A stretch of DNA of 64,000 nucleotides. Source: an uncultured Paracoccaceae bacterium (GTDB lineage Bacteria > Pseudomonadota > Alphaproteobacteria > Rhodobacterales > Rhodobacteraceae). The notes below the pieces were generated by a model. It searched no databases. It saw only the letters and a list, made by a program, of their open reading frames with translations, and was not told the origin of the DNA. Positions within the stretch are counted from its first letter, which is position 1. Each line of letters opens with the position of its first letter. Location of the stretch: the NCBI GenBank assembly GCA_947500005.1, contig CANMQJ010000001.1, positions 248,001 to 312,000 of the forward strand. The letters run 5' to 3'. Position numbers and translations under genes: made by a program. Shown piece after piece: positions 7,873 through 16,439 of the stretch.

Positions 7873-8892
7873 TCAACCGAAGAGATCGTTCTGCCCCTTG
7901 GGGGCCGCCATCCCCAGGTGATCCCAGGCTTTCTGGGCCAGCATCCGGCCCCGGGGCGTGCGTTGGATCAGCCCCTGCTGCAAGAGATAGGGCTCGATCA
8001 CTTCCTCGAGCGAATCGCGGCTCTCGCTGAGAGCGGCCGAGAGCGTTTCGATCCCAACGGGACCCCCTGCATAATTTTCGGCGATCAGCCGGAGATAGCG
8101 CCGATCCGCCCCGTCGAGCCCCAGCTTGTCCACCCCGAGACGCGTCAGGGCGCCATCGGCCAGTTCCAGCGAGATCCGACCGTCGCCCTCGACCACCGCG
8201 AAATCGACCACCCGCCGCAACAGCCGCCCGGCGATGCGCGGGGTGCCGCGCGAGCGTTGGGCGATCTCGCGCGCGCCGGCATCGTCGGCCGGGGCCCCCA
8301 GCTTGCGCGCGTTGCGGGTGACGATCTCGTGCAACTCGTCCACGGTGTAAAATTGCAGCCGCGTCGGGATGCCGAACCGATCGCGCAGCGGTGTGGTCAA
8401 CAACCCCATCCGCGTCGTGGCTCCGACCAGCGTGAAAGGCTGCAATTCGATGCGGACGGTGCGCGCCGCCGGCCCTTCGCCGATCACCAGATCAAGCTCG
8501 AAATCCTCCATCGCGGGATAAAGAACTTCCTCCACCGCCGGGTTCAGACGATGGATCTCGTCGATGAAAAGCACATCCCGTCTTTCCAGGTTCGTCAGGA
8601 TAGCCGCAAGATCACCGGCCTTTGCCAGGACAGGGCCCGAGGTCATCCGGAAATTCACGCCCAGTTCGCGGGCCATGATCTGTGCGAGCGTCGTCTTGCC
8701 GAGGCCCGGAGGGCCGTGGAAAAGCGTGTGGTCCATCGCCTCGCCGCGCTGACGCGCGGACTGGACGAATATCCGCAGGTTGGCGCGCGCCTCGGCCTGG
8801 CCGATGAACTCGTCCAACCCCTGGGGGCGCAATGCGCGATCATTGTCCTCGGGCAGCGGGTCGGGCCGCAGGGTCGGATCGGAGTCAACCAC
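7873..8892 (-). CDS. ruvB: Holliday junction branch migration DNA helicase RuvB
   Basis: The AAA+ motor that, as hexameric rings with RuvA, drives branch migration of Holliday junctions in recombinational repair. Walker A GPPGLGKT (about 60-67), Walker B FIDEIH (about 109-114), sensor-1 GATTR and the C-terminal winged-helix region ending APKGQNDLF are intact, and the length (339) is normal. Two GTG starts exist; the one at 8892 has a GGAG site at good spacing and gives [10 protein letters not shown], aligning with family N-termini, whereas the GTG at 8901 sits directly on the ribosome site. It lies 85 bp after ruvA. Confidence 0.97.
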   Translation of the reverse strand: MVDSDPTLRPDPLPEDNDRALRPQGLDEFIGQAEARANLRIFVQSARQRGEAMDHTLFHGPPGLGKTTLAQIMARELGVNFRMTSGPVLAKAGDLAAILTNLERRDVLFIDEIHRLNPAVEEVLYPAMEDFELDLVIGEGPAARTVRIELQPFTLVGATTRMGLLTTPLRDRFGIPTRLQFYTVDELHEIVTRNARKLGAPADDAGAREIAQRSRGTPRIAGRLLRRVVDFAVVEGDGRISLELADGALTRLGVDKLGLDGADRRYLRLIAENYAGGPVGIETLSAALSESRDSLEEVIEPYLLQQGLIQRTPRGRMLAQKAWDHLGMAAPKGQNDLFG

Positions 8893-8977
8893 GCGATGCA
8901 CTCCTCAAACACTTGCGGGCTTTCCTCGCGAAAGGGACCGTGAGGCCCGATGTCCGGCGGCAAGGTCGATCCATGTC

Positions 8978-9658
8978 CTATCCTTTCGGCGCCAACAAAC
9001 GCAGTGCGGCACGGATCAGGGCGGCCTCACCCGCCTCCGGGTCGCCCGCGGCGGCTTCGGCCACGGCGGCGGCAGCCTCGGAGGGACCATAACCAAGGTT
9101 GGAAAGCGCCGAGAGTGCCCCGGCGCTGGCCGCGGCAGCGCCGCTGGGTACCGGTGCGCGGCGTGGGCGTGGTGCGGGCGCCGAGTCGGCCGGCTCCAGA
9201 ACCTCCGGATCAGGGCCATCCGTCGCCTCGGCCAACGTGCCACCCATCGCCATCACGCCGGGCGCCTTGTCCTTGAGGTCGAGAACGATGCGCTGTGCCG
9301 TCTTTGGCCCCACACCCTTCGCCGCCTTGACCGCCGCCCAATCCCCCAGGGCGATCGCGCGGCTTACGCCCTCGGGACCGAGCGCGCCGAGGATCGCGAG
9401 AGAGACTTTGGCGCCCACCCCCTGCACGGAACACAGGAGGCGATGCCATTCCTTCTCGGCCAGCGAGGTGAAACCGTAGAGCTGCATCAGGTCTTCCCGA
9501 ACCACGAGATCGGTATAGAGCGCCACCGACTCTCCGGCACCGGGTAGCGCTGCAAGCGTGCGGTCGGAACAATAGACGATGTATCCCACGCCGCGCACAT
9601 CGATCAGGACATGATCCGCCGCGCGATAGTCGATCCGCCCGGAAAGCTTTCCGATCAC
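8978..9658 (-). CDS. ruvA: Holliday junction branch migration complex subunit RuvA
   Basis: RuvA tetramers bind the four-way junction and load RuvB. The 226-residue product starts at a GTG that overlaps the ruvC stop (GTGA), giving [11 protein letters not shown]. The N-terminal OB-fold (1-65) with VDVRGVGY-like [12 protein letters not shown] is followed by tandem helix-hairpin-helix motifs ([16 protein letters not shown] and [17 protein letters not shown], about 70-125). A flexible Ala/Pro-rich linker follows, then the RuvB-contacting C-terminal domain ([19 protein letters not shown]). The linker is somewhat longer than in E. coli RuvA (203 residues), as is usual in Rhodobacterales. Confidence 0.96.
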   Translation of the reverse strand: MIGKLSGRIDYRAADHVLIDVRGVGYIVYCSDRTLAALPGAGESVALYTDLVVREDLMQLYGFTSLAEKEWHRLLCSVQGVGAKVSLAILGALGPEGVSRAIALGDWAAVKAAKGVGPKTAQRIVLDLKDKAPGVMAMGGTLAEATDGPDPEVLEPADSAPAPRPRRAPVPSGAAAASAGALSALSNLGYGPSEAAAAVAEAAAGDPEAGEAALIRAALRLLAPKG

Positions 9659-10152
9659 GCCTTCACCTCCCGCAAGCGGCTCGCTGGCGCCCCGCCATAG
9701 AAGGCGTGACAGATGGCGATCGCAAGCGCGTCGGCCGCGTCGGCATTCCGGGGCTGGCAGCCGGGCAGTTGAAGTTTGACCATGTGCTGGACCTGCTCCT
9801 TTTCGGCATGACCAACCCCCACGACCGTCTTCTTGACCCTGTTGGGGGCGTATTCCCCGACCGGCAGCCCCGCACGCGCCAAGGTCAGCAAAGCCACCCC
9901 ACGCGCCTGGCCCAGCTTGAGTGTGCCGGCTCCGTCCTTGTTCACAAAGGTCTGCTCGATCGCGGCCTGGTCGGGCGCGTAGGAGGCGATGATCTCGATC
10001 AGCTGGTTGTGCAGGGACAGGAGCCGTTCGCCCAAGTCGTCGCCATCGGACTGGCAGACGCCATTGGCCACGTGGGACAGGCGGTTGCCGGATGATTCGA
10101 TCACGCCCCAGCCCATGGCCCTCAGACCCGGATCGATGCCCAGAATACGCAT
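9655..10152 (-). CDS. ruvC: crossover junction endodeoxyribonuclease RuvC
   Basis: The Holliday junction resolvase that nicks symmetrically once RuvAB has moved the junction. The 165-residue protein has the four acidic active-site positions of the RNase H-like fold: Asp7 in RILGIDPG, Glu66 in AIEQTF, Asp148 and Asp151 in [11 protein letters not shown]. The start at 10152 gives the standard [10 protein letters not shown]-terminus; the in-frame ATG further upstream adds an unlikely tail. It is the first gene of ruvC-ruvA-ruvB, with GTGA coupling to ruvA. Confidence 0.97.
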   Translation of the reverse strand: MRILGIDPGLRAMGWGVIESSGNRLSHVANGVCQSDGDDLGERLLSLHNQLIEIIASYAPDQAAIEQTFVNKDGAGTLKLGQARGVALLTLARAGLPVGEYAPNRVKKTVVGVGHAEKEQVQHMVKLQLPGCQPRNADAADALAIAICHAFYGGAPASRLREVKA

Positions 10153-10335
10153 TGCCGCCCCTGTCCATTGCCCGATTGCCATATCGGGTCTGCCCGAATT
10201 TGAAATCTTTTTCACGAATTAGCACGAAAGGCGAACATTATCCAAGCGCTTTGCGCCCGGCCTGAAAGCGACACCGTCTCCGACACGCCCGACATCGGCG
10301 GCAGAAAGCGACCTGCCGCAAAGCAGAAACGGCAA

Positions 10336-10353
10336 GATTTCAGGCCTGAAATC
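10336..10353. promoter_or_regulatory. 18-bp perfect palindrome upstream of DUF1127 gene
   Basis: GATTTCAGGCCTGAAATC reads the same on both strands. It lies 154 bp before the DUF1127 start and about 180 bp before ruvC in the divergent spacer, so it could serve either. It fits a dimeric repressor site; no known consensus is claimed. Confidence 0.4.
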
Positions 10354-10389
10354 ACCAACGTTTGAAGGCGTTTGAAGCAAAATCCAGAC

Positions 10390-10404
10390 ATGCAGAAACT
10401 GCAT
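10390..10404. promoter_or_regulatory. ATGCAG-AAA-CTGCAT inverted repeat
   Basis: Perfect 6-bp arms around AAA, 102 bp upstream of the DUF1127 start and 36 bp downstream of the 18-bp palindrome. It could be an operator or, in RNA, a small hairpin in a 5' leader. Confidence 0.35.
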
Positions 10405-10506
10405 GGGACACATGCGATTTTTGCGGCTTGCGGGGCTGAAACGACATCACTAGATGCCCGCCAGATCACAACAGACCACGACCGTTTCATCAGAAGGACA
10501 AGCGAC

Positions 10507-10725
10507 ATGGCCGTACTGGACACCACCCGCAGCGCAACCGTCTCGTTCGGCCTTGTCGGCCGCTTCGGCGCCACCCTCGGCAGCATCGCTGCTGCCTTGG
10601 TCGAATGGAACGACGCCCGCGTGACCCGCAACACCCTGGGCGCGCTCAGCGACCGCGAACTGGAAGATATCGGCCTGTGCCGGGGCGATATCGAGCTGGT
10701 TGCCGAAGGCCGCAAAGGCTACTGA
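10507..10725 (+). CDS. DUF1127 domain protein
   Basis: A 72-residue protein starting MAVLDTTRS after an AGAAGG site. The C-terminal half (ARVTRNTLGALSDRELEDIGLCRGDIELVAEG) is the DUF1127/YjiS signature, an arginine-rich helix followed by LSDREL-DIG. Short DUF1127 proteins are abundant in alphaproteobacteria; some bind RNA or tune phosphate and carbon responses, and many are stress-induced. The gene stands alone with two palindromes in its long upstream region and a strong terminator downstream, consistent with an individually regulated small protein. Specific function here is unknown. Confidence 0.85.
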   Translation: MAVLDTTRSATVSFGLVGRFGATLGSIAAALVEWNDARVTRNTLGALSDRELEDIGLCRGDIELVAEGRKGY

Positions 10726-10754
10726 CCCCGCTCCTCCCTCGGGGCTCAACGGAG

Positions 10755-10785
10755 AACGCCGCGTGCCAAGGCATGCGGCGTTTTT
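10755..10785 (+). terminator. Rho-independent terminator after DUF1127 gene
   Basis: A 12-bp stem (AACGCCGCGTGC with GCATGCGGCGTT, one G-T pair) with a CAAG loop is followed by a T run (10781-10785). It begins 30 bp after the DUF1127 stop. Confidence 0.85.
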
Positions 10786-10806
10786 CGTGCCGATGTACCA
10801 TGTCGG

Positions 10807-11151
10807 TCAGCGAAGCCAGGGACGCAGGGTCTCGGCAATTCGCAGCGAGACCGGATCGGTCTGCATGACCCACGCGCCGGCGCGTTCGGCGGTGGTTCCC
10901 TGGGCAAGTCGCGTGACGCGGTCCTCGTAGGTCTGAAGACCCACGCTTGCAAGCAGGACGCCCTTGAACAGCAGAAACCCGGCAATGAAAACGATCACCG
11001 CCTTGAGCGAGACGCCAGGCCGCGCCCGTCGCGGTTTCATGACGATCAGCCCGTCGGGGCGCATCTGGGTGCGATAGCCTCCGGCAAGCGCATTGTGCTT
11101 CTTTGCAAGGCGCCTTACGCGCCTGTCGAAATCCACCTGGTTCTCGGCCAT
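10807..11151 (-). CDS. conserved single-pass membrane protein
   Basis: A 114-residue protein from the ATG at 11151, which has a GGAGG site; longer frames lack support. The N-terminal half is basic and soluble (RRVRRLAKKHNALAGG ... MKPRRARPG). One hydrophobic helix follows (SLKAVIVFIAGFLLFKGVLLASVGL, about residues 49-72), then a C-terminal domain with TTAERAGAWVMQTDPVS. By charge, the basic N-terminus should face the cytoplasm. This resembles small conserved Rhodobacteraceae proteins without assigned function. It converges on the DUF1127 gene across the terminator and lies 88 bp after prmA. Confidence 0.7.
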   Translation of the reverse strand: MAENQVDFDRRVRRLAKKHNALAGGYRTQMRPDGLIVMKPRRARPGVSLKAVIVFIAGFLLFKGVLLASVGLQTYEDRVTRLAQGTTAERAGAWVMQTDPVSLRIAETLRPWLR

Positions 11152-11239
11152 GGCAGCCTCCGTCAACCGGCCCCCACCAGCAACTATGGCAAGGTAGAGG
11201 CGGATCTGGGCGCAACAAAGGCCAAGCCGGGAAAACTGC

Positions 11240-12118
11240 CTAAAACCCGCCTTTTTTGCGCATGACGAGGGTCGTCCACTCACCAATCTGGTCACGTGCG
11301 GCGACATTGGTTCCGAGTTGGCAATAGTGATCAGCCACCTCATCCGCCTGTTCATTGAGAATCCCCGAGAGAATCGCGTAGCCGCCGGGGCGCAAGTGAT
11401 CGATCAGGTCGGGCGCAAGGGCAATCAAGGGTCCCTTCAAAATATTGGCGAAGATCAGGTCGTAAGGCGCGGCCGCACTCAGGTCCGGATGGTCGAAACC
11501 TGCTGCCTCCACGCAGATCACACGACCTCCCATGTCGTTCGCGCGCAGGTTGGCCTCGGCCACCTCGACCGCGACTGCGTCGATATCGCTGGCAACAAAG
11601 GTGCCTTGCCAGACCCGCGCCGCCGCCATCGCCAGAACCGCCGTACCGCACCCGATATCGGCGACCCGCTCGGCTGCGAAGCCTTGGTCGATCAACCGGT
11701 CAAGCGCATTGAGGCATCCCAGCGTCGTGCCGTGATGCCCGGTTCCAAACGCCATCGCGGCCTCGATAAGCAGGGGAATGCGGCCCTCGGGAAGTTTGTC
11801 GGCGTCATGGCTGCCATAGACAAAGAAGCGCCCGGCCTCGACCGGCGCAAGCTCGCGCCGGACATGGGCGACCCAATCGGTATCGGGAACTTCGGAGACG
11901 GTGAAGGGCCTGGAGTCGAAAGCGGCCGCAAGCAGTGCCAGCGCGGTTTCGTCCGGTGCCTCGGTAAAATAGCCGCCTACCTCCCACAGGCCCGATCCGT
12001 CCTCGAGTTCGAAGACGCCGATGCCGGTCGGTTCCGGCTCGAGCCGCTCCATCGCTTCGCCAAGCGCGTCCGCGCGCGCTTTGCCGGGAAGGGTGGTCAG
12101 GGCGGTGTAGGTGGTCAT
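11240..12118 (-). CDS. prmA: ribosomal protein L11 methyltransferase-like (PrmA)
   Basis: A class I SAM-dependent methyltransferase, 292 residues, predicted to methylate ribosomal protein L11. The N-terminal substrate-recognition region is degenerate as in alphaproteobacterial PrmA. AFGTGHHGTTLGCL marks the PrmA core, VADIGCGTAVLAMAA is the SAM-binding motif I, and LIFANIL is motif IV. Two consecutive ATG codons overlap the preceding MATE gene stop; the second (12118) is six bases from a GGAG site and is preferred, the first (12121) adds one Met. The ATGATGA junction implies translational coupling to the MATE transporter. Confidence 0.9.
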   Translation of the reverse strand: MTTYTALTTLPGKARADALGEAMERLEPEPTGIGVFELEDGSGLWEVGGYFTEAPDETALALLAAAFDSRPFTVSEVPDTDWVAHVRRELAPVEAGRFFVYGSHDADKLPEGRIPLLIEAAMAFGTGHHGTTLGCLNALDRLIDQGFAAERVADIGCGTAVLAMAAARVWQGTFVASDIDAVAVEVAEANLRANDMGGRVICVEAAGFDHPDLSAAAPYDLIFANILKGPLIALAPDLIDHLRPGGYAILSGILNEQADEVADHYCQLGTNVAARDQIGEWTTLVMRKKGGF

Positions 12119-13512
12119 CATCGTCTCCGGAATCGGTCGGCATGGGCGTAGGGACGGGGCGGCTCGAGGTCAAGCGGCGGCAAGTCCTGCCGCTCAAGCC
12201 CGCGGACATAGCGCCAGCCCAGCCAGCATACCAGAATGCCCGCGAAGATCGCCACCAGCGCCTGAGCATAGATCACGCCGGTCGCGCCGAACAGGCCCCC
12301 CAGCCAGATGGCGGCAGGCCAGGTCAGGATCCCGTCGCGCGCCCAGCTTGACAGCGTGGCCCAGGCCGGACGGCCCAGGGCATTGAAAGCCGAATTGGCG
12401 ACAAAGAGCGCGGCGGCAAAGACGAAGGCTCCGGACCCGATGGTGACAAAGGTGGTGACAACGCGCGCGCCTTCTCCCTCCAGACCGAAACCCCGGACGA
12501 CATAGGGGCCGGCGCTGGCGAGCAGCGCCCAGGTCACGACGGTGTAGACCAAGCCAAAGAGCAGCGCATCGCGATAGGTGCTGCGCAGCCGGGCATAGTC
12601 GCGTGCGCCGTAGTTCTGGCCGAAAATCCCGCCGATCGCACCGGCCAGAGAGAAGACGCCACCAAAGGCCACCACCGTCAACCGTCCCACCACGGCCCAA
12701 CCCGCCATCGCCTGATCGCCAAACCCCGCCATGACGGTCGTCAAGAGGTAGTTGCCCACCGGCGCCGCCTGTTGCGCAAGGATGGTGGGGATCGCGATGG
12801 CAAGATAGGGGCGCAATGTGTCCCTGACATCTGCGATCGCGGGGCGTGCCATCAGGTCATGCGTGCCCACGGCAAAGCGCAGCGCCTGAACCAGCATCAC
12901 GCAGCGCGACAGGTTGAGACCCAATGCCGCCCCGTCGAGCCCCATGCCCAGACCCAAGATAAGGAAGGGGTCGACCACCATCGCCACCGAGCCCGAGGTG
13001 AGCGTGACCATCATCGAACGCCGACCGTCGCCTTCGGCCCTCAAGGCCCCGCTGGCGATCATCCCCACGGCCATGATCCCGAGCGACGGCACCGACATCG
13101 CGAGATAGCGCGCCGCGAGGTCCGCCGTTTCGCCGGAGGCGCCGGCGAAGCGCACGATCTCGTGCCGGAACAGCACGATCATTGCCGCCGCCACGGTCTG
13201 CACGACGCAGGCGATGATCGCGGCGCTTGTGGCGGTGCGGCGGGCGAGGGCGCGCTTGCCCTCACCGATGCGGCGCGAAACCAGCGCCGTCGAGGCGATC
13301 ATCAGTCCGATCCCGGCCGAGACCGAGAAGAACTGGATGGCAAAAGCGAACCCTATGGCCGCCATCAGTACAGGTTCGCCCAGACGCGAGATCCAGAACA
13401 GGTTGGCGGCATCCACAAGGAAGACGAAGGTGATCCCCATCGCGCCCGTCATGGTCATGCGGACGACATGACCCATTGTCGAGCCGGTCAGGAACCGCCC
13501 CTTTTCAGACAT
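12118..13512 (-). CDS. MATE-family efflux transporter
   Basis: A 464-residue inner-membrane protein with about twelve hydrophobic helices in two homologous halves, belonging to the multidrug and toxin extrusion (NorM/DinF) group that exports cationic compounds against Na+ or H+. Typical elements include LFWISRLGEPVLMAAIGFAFAI near the start and GRLTVVAFGGVFSLAGAIGGIFGQNYGA in the second half, the repeat counterpart with GQNYGA. Substrate cannot be predicted. It lies 6 bp downstream of the MFS gene and overlaps prmA, so the three - strand genes form one transcription unit. Confidence 0.88.
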   Translation of the reverse strand: MSEKGRFLTGSTMGHVVRMTMTGAMGITFVFLVDAANLFWISRLGEPVLMAAIGFAFAIQFFSVSAGIGLMIASTALVSRRIGEGKRALARRTATSAAIIACVVQTVAAAMIVLFRHEIVRFAGASGETADLAARYLAMSVPSLGIMAVGMIASGALRAEGDGRRSMMVTLTSGSVAMVVDPFLILGLGMGLDGAALGLNLSRCVMLVQALRFAVGTHDLMARPAIADVRDTLRPYLAIAIPTILAQQAAPVGNYLLTTVMAGFGDQAMAGWAVVGRLTVVAFGGVFSLAGAIGGIFGQNYGARDYARLRSTYRDALLFGLVYTVVTWALLASAGPYVVRGFGLEGEGARVVTTFVTIGSGAFVFAAALFVANSAFNALGRPAWATLSSWARDGILTWPAAIWLGGLFGATGVIYAQALVAIFAGILVCWLGWRYVRGLERQDLPPLDLEPPRPYAHADRFRRR

Positions 13513-13518
13513 GCCGCC

Positions 13519-14778
13519 TCATTCGGCGGGGGCCGCGGGGGCGAAGCGGGCAAATATCGTCTCGTTTCCCGGCTCGGGATGACGCGGTATCATCAGGGCA
13601 AGCGTCAGCGAGACCAGCGCCATTCCGGCGGCAAGCCCGAACACCGCGCCGGGCGAGACGATCCACAGAAGGCCCAGCAACACCGGCAGGAACACTGCCG
13701 CGATGTGGTTGATGGTAAAGGCGACGGCGGCCGTGGGCGCGATATCCCCGGGATCGGCGATCTTCTGGAAATAGGTCTTGAGCGCCAGCGCCAGCCCGAA
13801 CAGGATATGGTCGATCACATAGAGCGTGGCGGCGACCACAACGCCCCAGCCGAACCAGTAGACCCCGCCATAGGCAGTGAAGACGATGGCGAGCCCCACA
13901 TATTCGAAGGTCAGGGTGCGCCGTTCGCCGAAGATGCTGACAGCCCGCCCCAGAAGGGGCGCCACGACCATGTTGACGATCAGGTTGATGAGGTAGAGCG
14001 CCGTGAGCTCGTGCACTTCGAAGCCGAATTTCTCGACCATCATGAAGCCGGCGAACACCATGAAGATCTGCCGCCGCGCTCCCGACATGAATTGCAGCGC
14101 ATAGTAAAGCCAGTAGCGTCGACGCAGCACCATCTTCTTGACCTGCGGATGCGGCGCTTCGAACTGCGGATAGGCGACCAGGCAGAACAGCGCCGCCAGG
14201 AAGGTCACCGCGCCCGCCGTCATGAAGACGAGATTATACCCCAGGTCCAGCGTGTCCCACATCAGCACGATCAGGATGAACACAACCAGCGTCACCGCCG
14301 AGCCGGTCGCCATCAGCCAGCCCAGCATCTGCGGCGCGCGATCCTTGGGCAGCCATTGCAGTTGCAGCGACTGGTTCACCGTTTCGTAATAGTGAAAGCC
14401 GATCGAGCTGAACATGGTCAGCGCCAGAAGCCCGCCCAGCGAGGGGAACCATGCGGTAAAGGCCGTGGCGACGCCGAGCAGCATCAGCGAGACAAGGCCG
14501 AGCACCTGTTCTCGCACGAAGATTATGATCGCAATGACACCCACGGCCAGAAAGCCGGGGATCTCGCGCACTGTATGCAGCAAGCCGATATCCGCGCCAT
14601 CGAAGCCCGCAGCCTCGATCACGAAATTATTGAGCAGTGCGTACCAGGCATAGAAAGCCACCGGCATCGAGGCCGCCATGACGAAGAGCAGCGTGGTGGG
14701 ACGGCGCCAGAGGGGCAGATCGCGCGCCTCGGCAAGGGGGACGGTTCGGCTCATGGGGAACGGAATACGCCGCTTCAT
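13519..14778 (-). CDS. MFS transporter
   Basis: A 419-residue major-facilitator protein with about twelve membrane helices; the central cytoplasmic loop FEAPHPQVKKMVLRRRYW separates the two halves. No clear sugar or drug motif is visible, so it is annotated only to superfamily. The start at 14778 has an AAGG site at short spacing; the internal ATG at 14754 lacks one. It heads a presumed operon with the MATE transporter and prmA, and is divergent from the YeeE/YedE gene with a 120-bp shared promoter region. Confidence 0.82.
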   Translation of the reverse strand: MKRRIPFPMSRTVPLAEARDLPLWRRPTTLLFVMAASMPVAFYAWYALLNNFVIEAAGFDGADIGLLHTVREIPGFLAVGVIAIIIFVREQVLGLVSLMLLGVATAFTAWFPSLGGLLALTMFSSIGFHYYETVNQSLQLQWLPKDRAPQMLGWLMATGSAVTLVVFILIVLMWDTLDLGYNLVFMTAGAVTFLAALFCLVAYPQFEAPHPQVKKMVLRRRYWLYYALQFMSGARRQIFMVFAGFMMVEKFGFEVHELTALYLINLIVNMVVAPLLGRAVSIFGERRTLTFEYVGLAIVFTAYGGVYWFGWGVVVAATLYVIDHILFGLALALKTYFQKIADPGDIAPTAAVAFTINHIAAVFLPVLLGLLWIVSPGAVFGLAAGMALVSLTLALMIPRHPEPGNETIFARFAPAAPAE

Positions 14779-14898
14779 GTGCCTTGGCGAGACAAAAAGG
14801 CAAAGCGCACATCTGATCTGCATCAAAGCGAAAGCCGGCCGGCATCTGTAATCCATCGCACCAATCGCGATGCGTGAATGTCTTGGGGAGTGGACCCG

Positions 14899-15960
14899 AT
14901 GGATTTTGTAAGCCTTGTCGACCGGATCGGCGAATCGCCTACCGCGGCGCTGTTCGGTCTGGCCACGGGCGTGATGTTTGGCGTCGCGGCCCAGCGCTCG
15001 CGGTTCTGCCTGCGGGCGGCGACGGTGGAGTTCGCCCGCGGCCGGATGGAGGACAAGGTGGCCGTCTGGCTGCTGACCTTCTCGACCGCCCTGGTATGGG
15101 TGCAGATGGCGCAACTCCTGGGTCTGTTCCAGGCGTCGGATGCCCGCATGATGGCGGTACCGGGCAGCTGGTCGGGTGCCGTGATCGGCGGGCTGATGTT
15201 CGGCGCGGGCATGGTTCTGGCGCGCGGCTGTTCCGGCCGGCTGCTTGTACTGGCGGCAACGGGCAACCTGCGATCAGTCGTCTCGGGGCTGATCTTTGCC
15301 GTTGTCGCGCAGATGAGCCTCTCGGGCATCCTGGCCCCGATGCGCGACAGGATCGCGGCGCTCTGGGTCACCGAGGGCGGACGCAACATGAACCTGCTCT
15401 CCGCTCTGGGCCTGCCCGAGATCTCGGGCCTGCTGATCGGAATTGCCTTTGCAGGCCTGGCCCTTGTCCTGTCGAAGCGTCAGCGCATCGGCGCGGCACG
15501 GCAGATTTTCGCCTCCGGGGTGGGGTTCGCGGTCGCGGTCGGCTGGGTTCTCACCTTCTCGCTGGCGCAGATCGCCTTTGAACCGGTCCAGATCGAAAGT
15601 GCGACCTTCACCGGCCCCTCGGCGCATACGCTGATGTTCTTCCTCGAACGCGATCCGGTTCTGGAGTTCGACGTCGGGCTCGTGCCCGGCGTCTTCATCG
15701 GGGCGATGCTGGCGGCCTGGTGGGCGGGCGAGATGAAGTTCCAGGGCTTCGACGGCCCAGCCACAATGCGCAAGGCGATGGTCGGCGCCGCGATGATGGG
15801 CTTTGGCGGGATGCTGGCCGGCGGTTGCGCCATCGGCGCGGGCGTCACGGGCGGCTCGATCTTCGTGGGCACCGCCTGGGTGGCGCTGTTCTGCATGTGG
15901 GTCGGCGGGATGGTGACCGATTACCTCGTCGACCAGCCCGGCGCGACCGTCACCGCGTGA
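14899..15960 (+). CDS. YeeE/YedE-family sulfur transport membrane protein
   Basis: A 353-residue membrane protein of the YeeE/YedE (TsuA-like) family, which in characterised members imports thiosulfate or other sulfur species. Family cysteine motifs are present: AQRSRFCLRAA near residue 30, ARGCSGRLL near 110, and AGGCAIGAGVTGGS near 320. The ATG at 14899 has a GGGGAG site and is preferred over an ATG 21 bp upstream. No TusA-like or sulfurtransferase gene is adjacent, so the sulfur compound is undetermined. Confidence 0.88.
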   Translation: MDFVSLVDRIGESPTAALFGLATGVMFGVAAQRSRFCLRAATVEFARGRMEDKVAVWLLTFSTALVWVQMAQLLGLFQASDARMMAVPGSWSGAVIGGLMFGAGMVLARGCSGRLLVLAATGNLRSVVSGLIFAVVAQMSLSGILAPMRDRIAALWVTEGGRNMNLLSALGLPEISGLLIGIAFAGLALVLSKRQRIGAARQIFASGVGFAVAVGWVLTFSLAQIAFEPVQIESATFTGPSAHTLMFFLERDPVLEFDVGLVPGVFIGAMLAAWWAGEMKFQGFDGPATMRKAMVGAAMMGFGGMLAGGCAIGAGVTGGSIFVGTAWVALFCMWVGGMVTDYLVDQPGATVTA

Positions 15961-15961
15961 T

Positions 15962-15978
15962 CTCGCCCTTGGGGCGAG
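15962..15978 (+). terminator. short hairpin after YeeE/YedE gene
   Basis: CTCGCCC and GGGCGAG pair over a TTG loop, two bases after the stop. There is no T run, so it may only stabilise the transcript end. Confidence 0.35.
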
Positions 15979-16024
15979 CCGTGCTATCTGCTAGGCCAAA
16001 GCGACCCAACCAGAAGGAAGAAAC

Positions 16025-16435
16025 ATGCGCGGGATCGTTCGGCTCGGCCTTTGTCTTGCGATGCTACCCGGTCTTGCCGGTGCCTGGACCGCCTTCAACA
16101 GGCACGAGGTGCAACCGGTCGGCGGCGGTGTCTTCGAAGTCTTGAACGAGTTCGGCTCGGGCGCCCAGCAATACTGGTGCGGCGCAGGCGACTACGCGAT
16201 CCGGGTGCTGGGGACGGGCGCGACGCAACGGGTTTATATCTGGCGCGCCATCGGGCCTGCCTCGACGGTTTCGGGGCGCAAATCGGTGCAGTTCTCGCTG
16301 ACCCCGCCGCCCGGGGCGGACACCACGCCCGGCTTCTCGCTTTCGACCCGGCGCGTGGGAGACAACATGACCGCCGCCTCGGCGCAGAATTACTGCTATG
16401 ACCGGCTGCGCGACGAACCCTGGCTGTTCCCGTGA
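16025..16435 (+). CDS. conserved secreted protein
   Basis: A 136-residue protein with a signal peptide (MRGIVRLGLCLAMLPGLAGA, cleavage likely before WTAFNRH) and an AGAAGG ribosome site. The mature part contains two cysteines (in YWCGAGDYA and NYCYDRL) that may form a disulfide, and a serine/threonine-rich middle. I recognise it only as a type of small exported protein common in Rhodobacteraceae. It converges on priA with a 4-bp gap. Confidence 0.75.
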   Translation: MRGIVRLGLCLAMLPGLAGAWTAFNRHEVQPVGGGVFEVLNEFGSGAQQYWCGAGDYAIRVLGTGATQRVYIWRAIGPASTVSGRKSVQFSLTPPPGADTTPGFSLSTRRVGDNMTAASAQNYCYDRLRDEPWLFP

Positions 16436-16439
16436 CCGC

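Noticed and set aside
8978..10225. A 415-codon continuous frame including ruvA and its upstream region
   Set aside because: Only the part from the GTG at 9658 matches RuvA; the rest is ruvC read out of frame.
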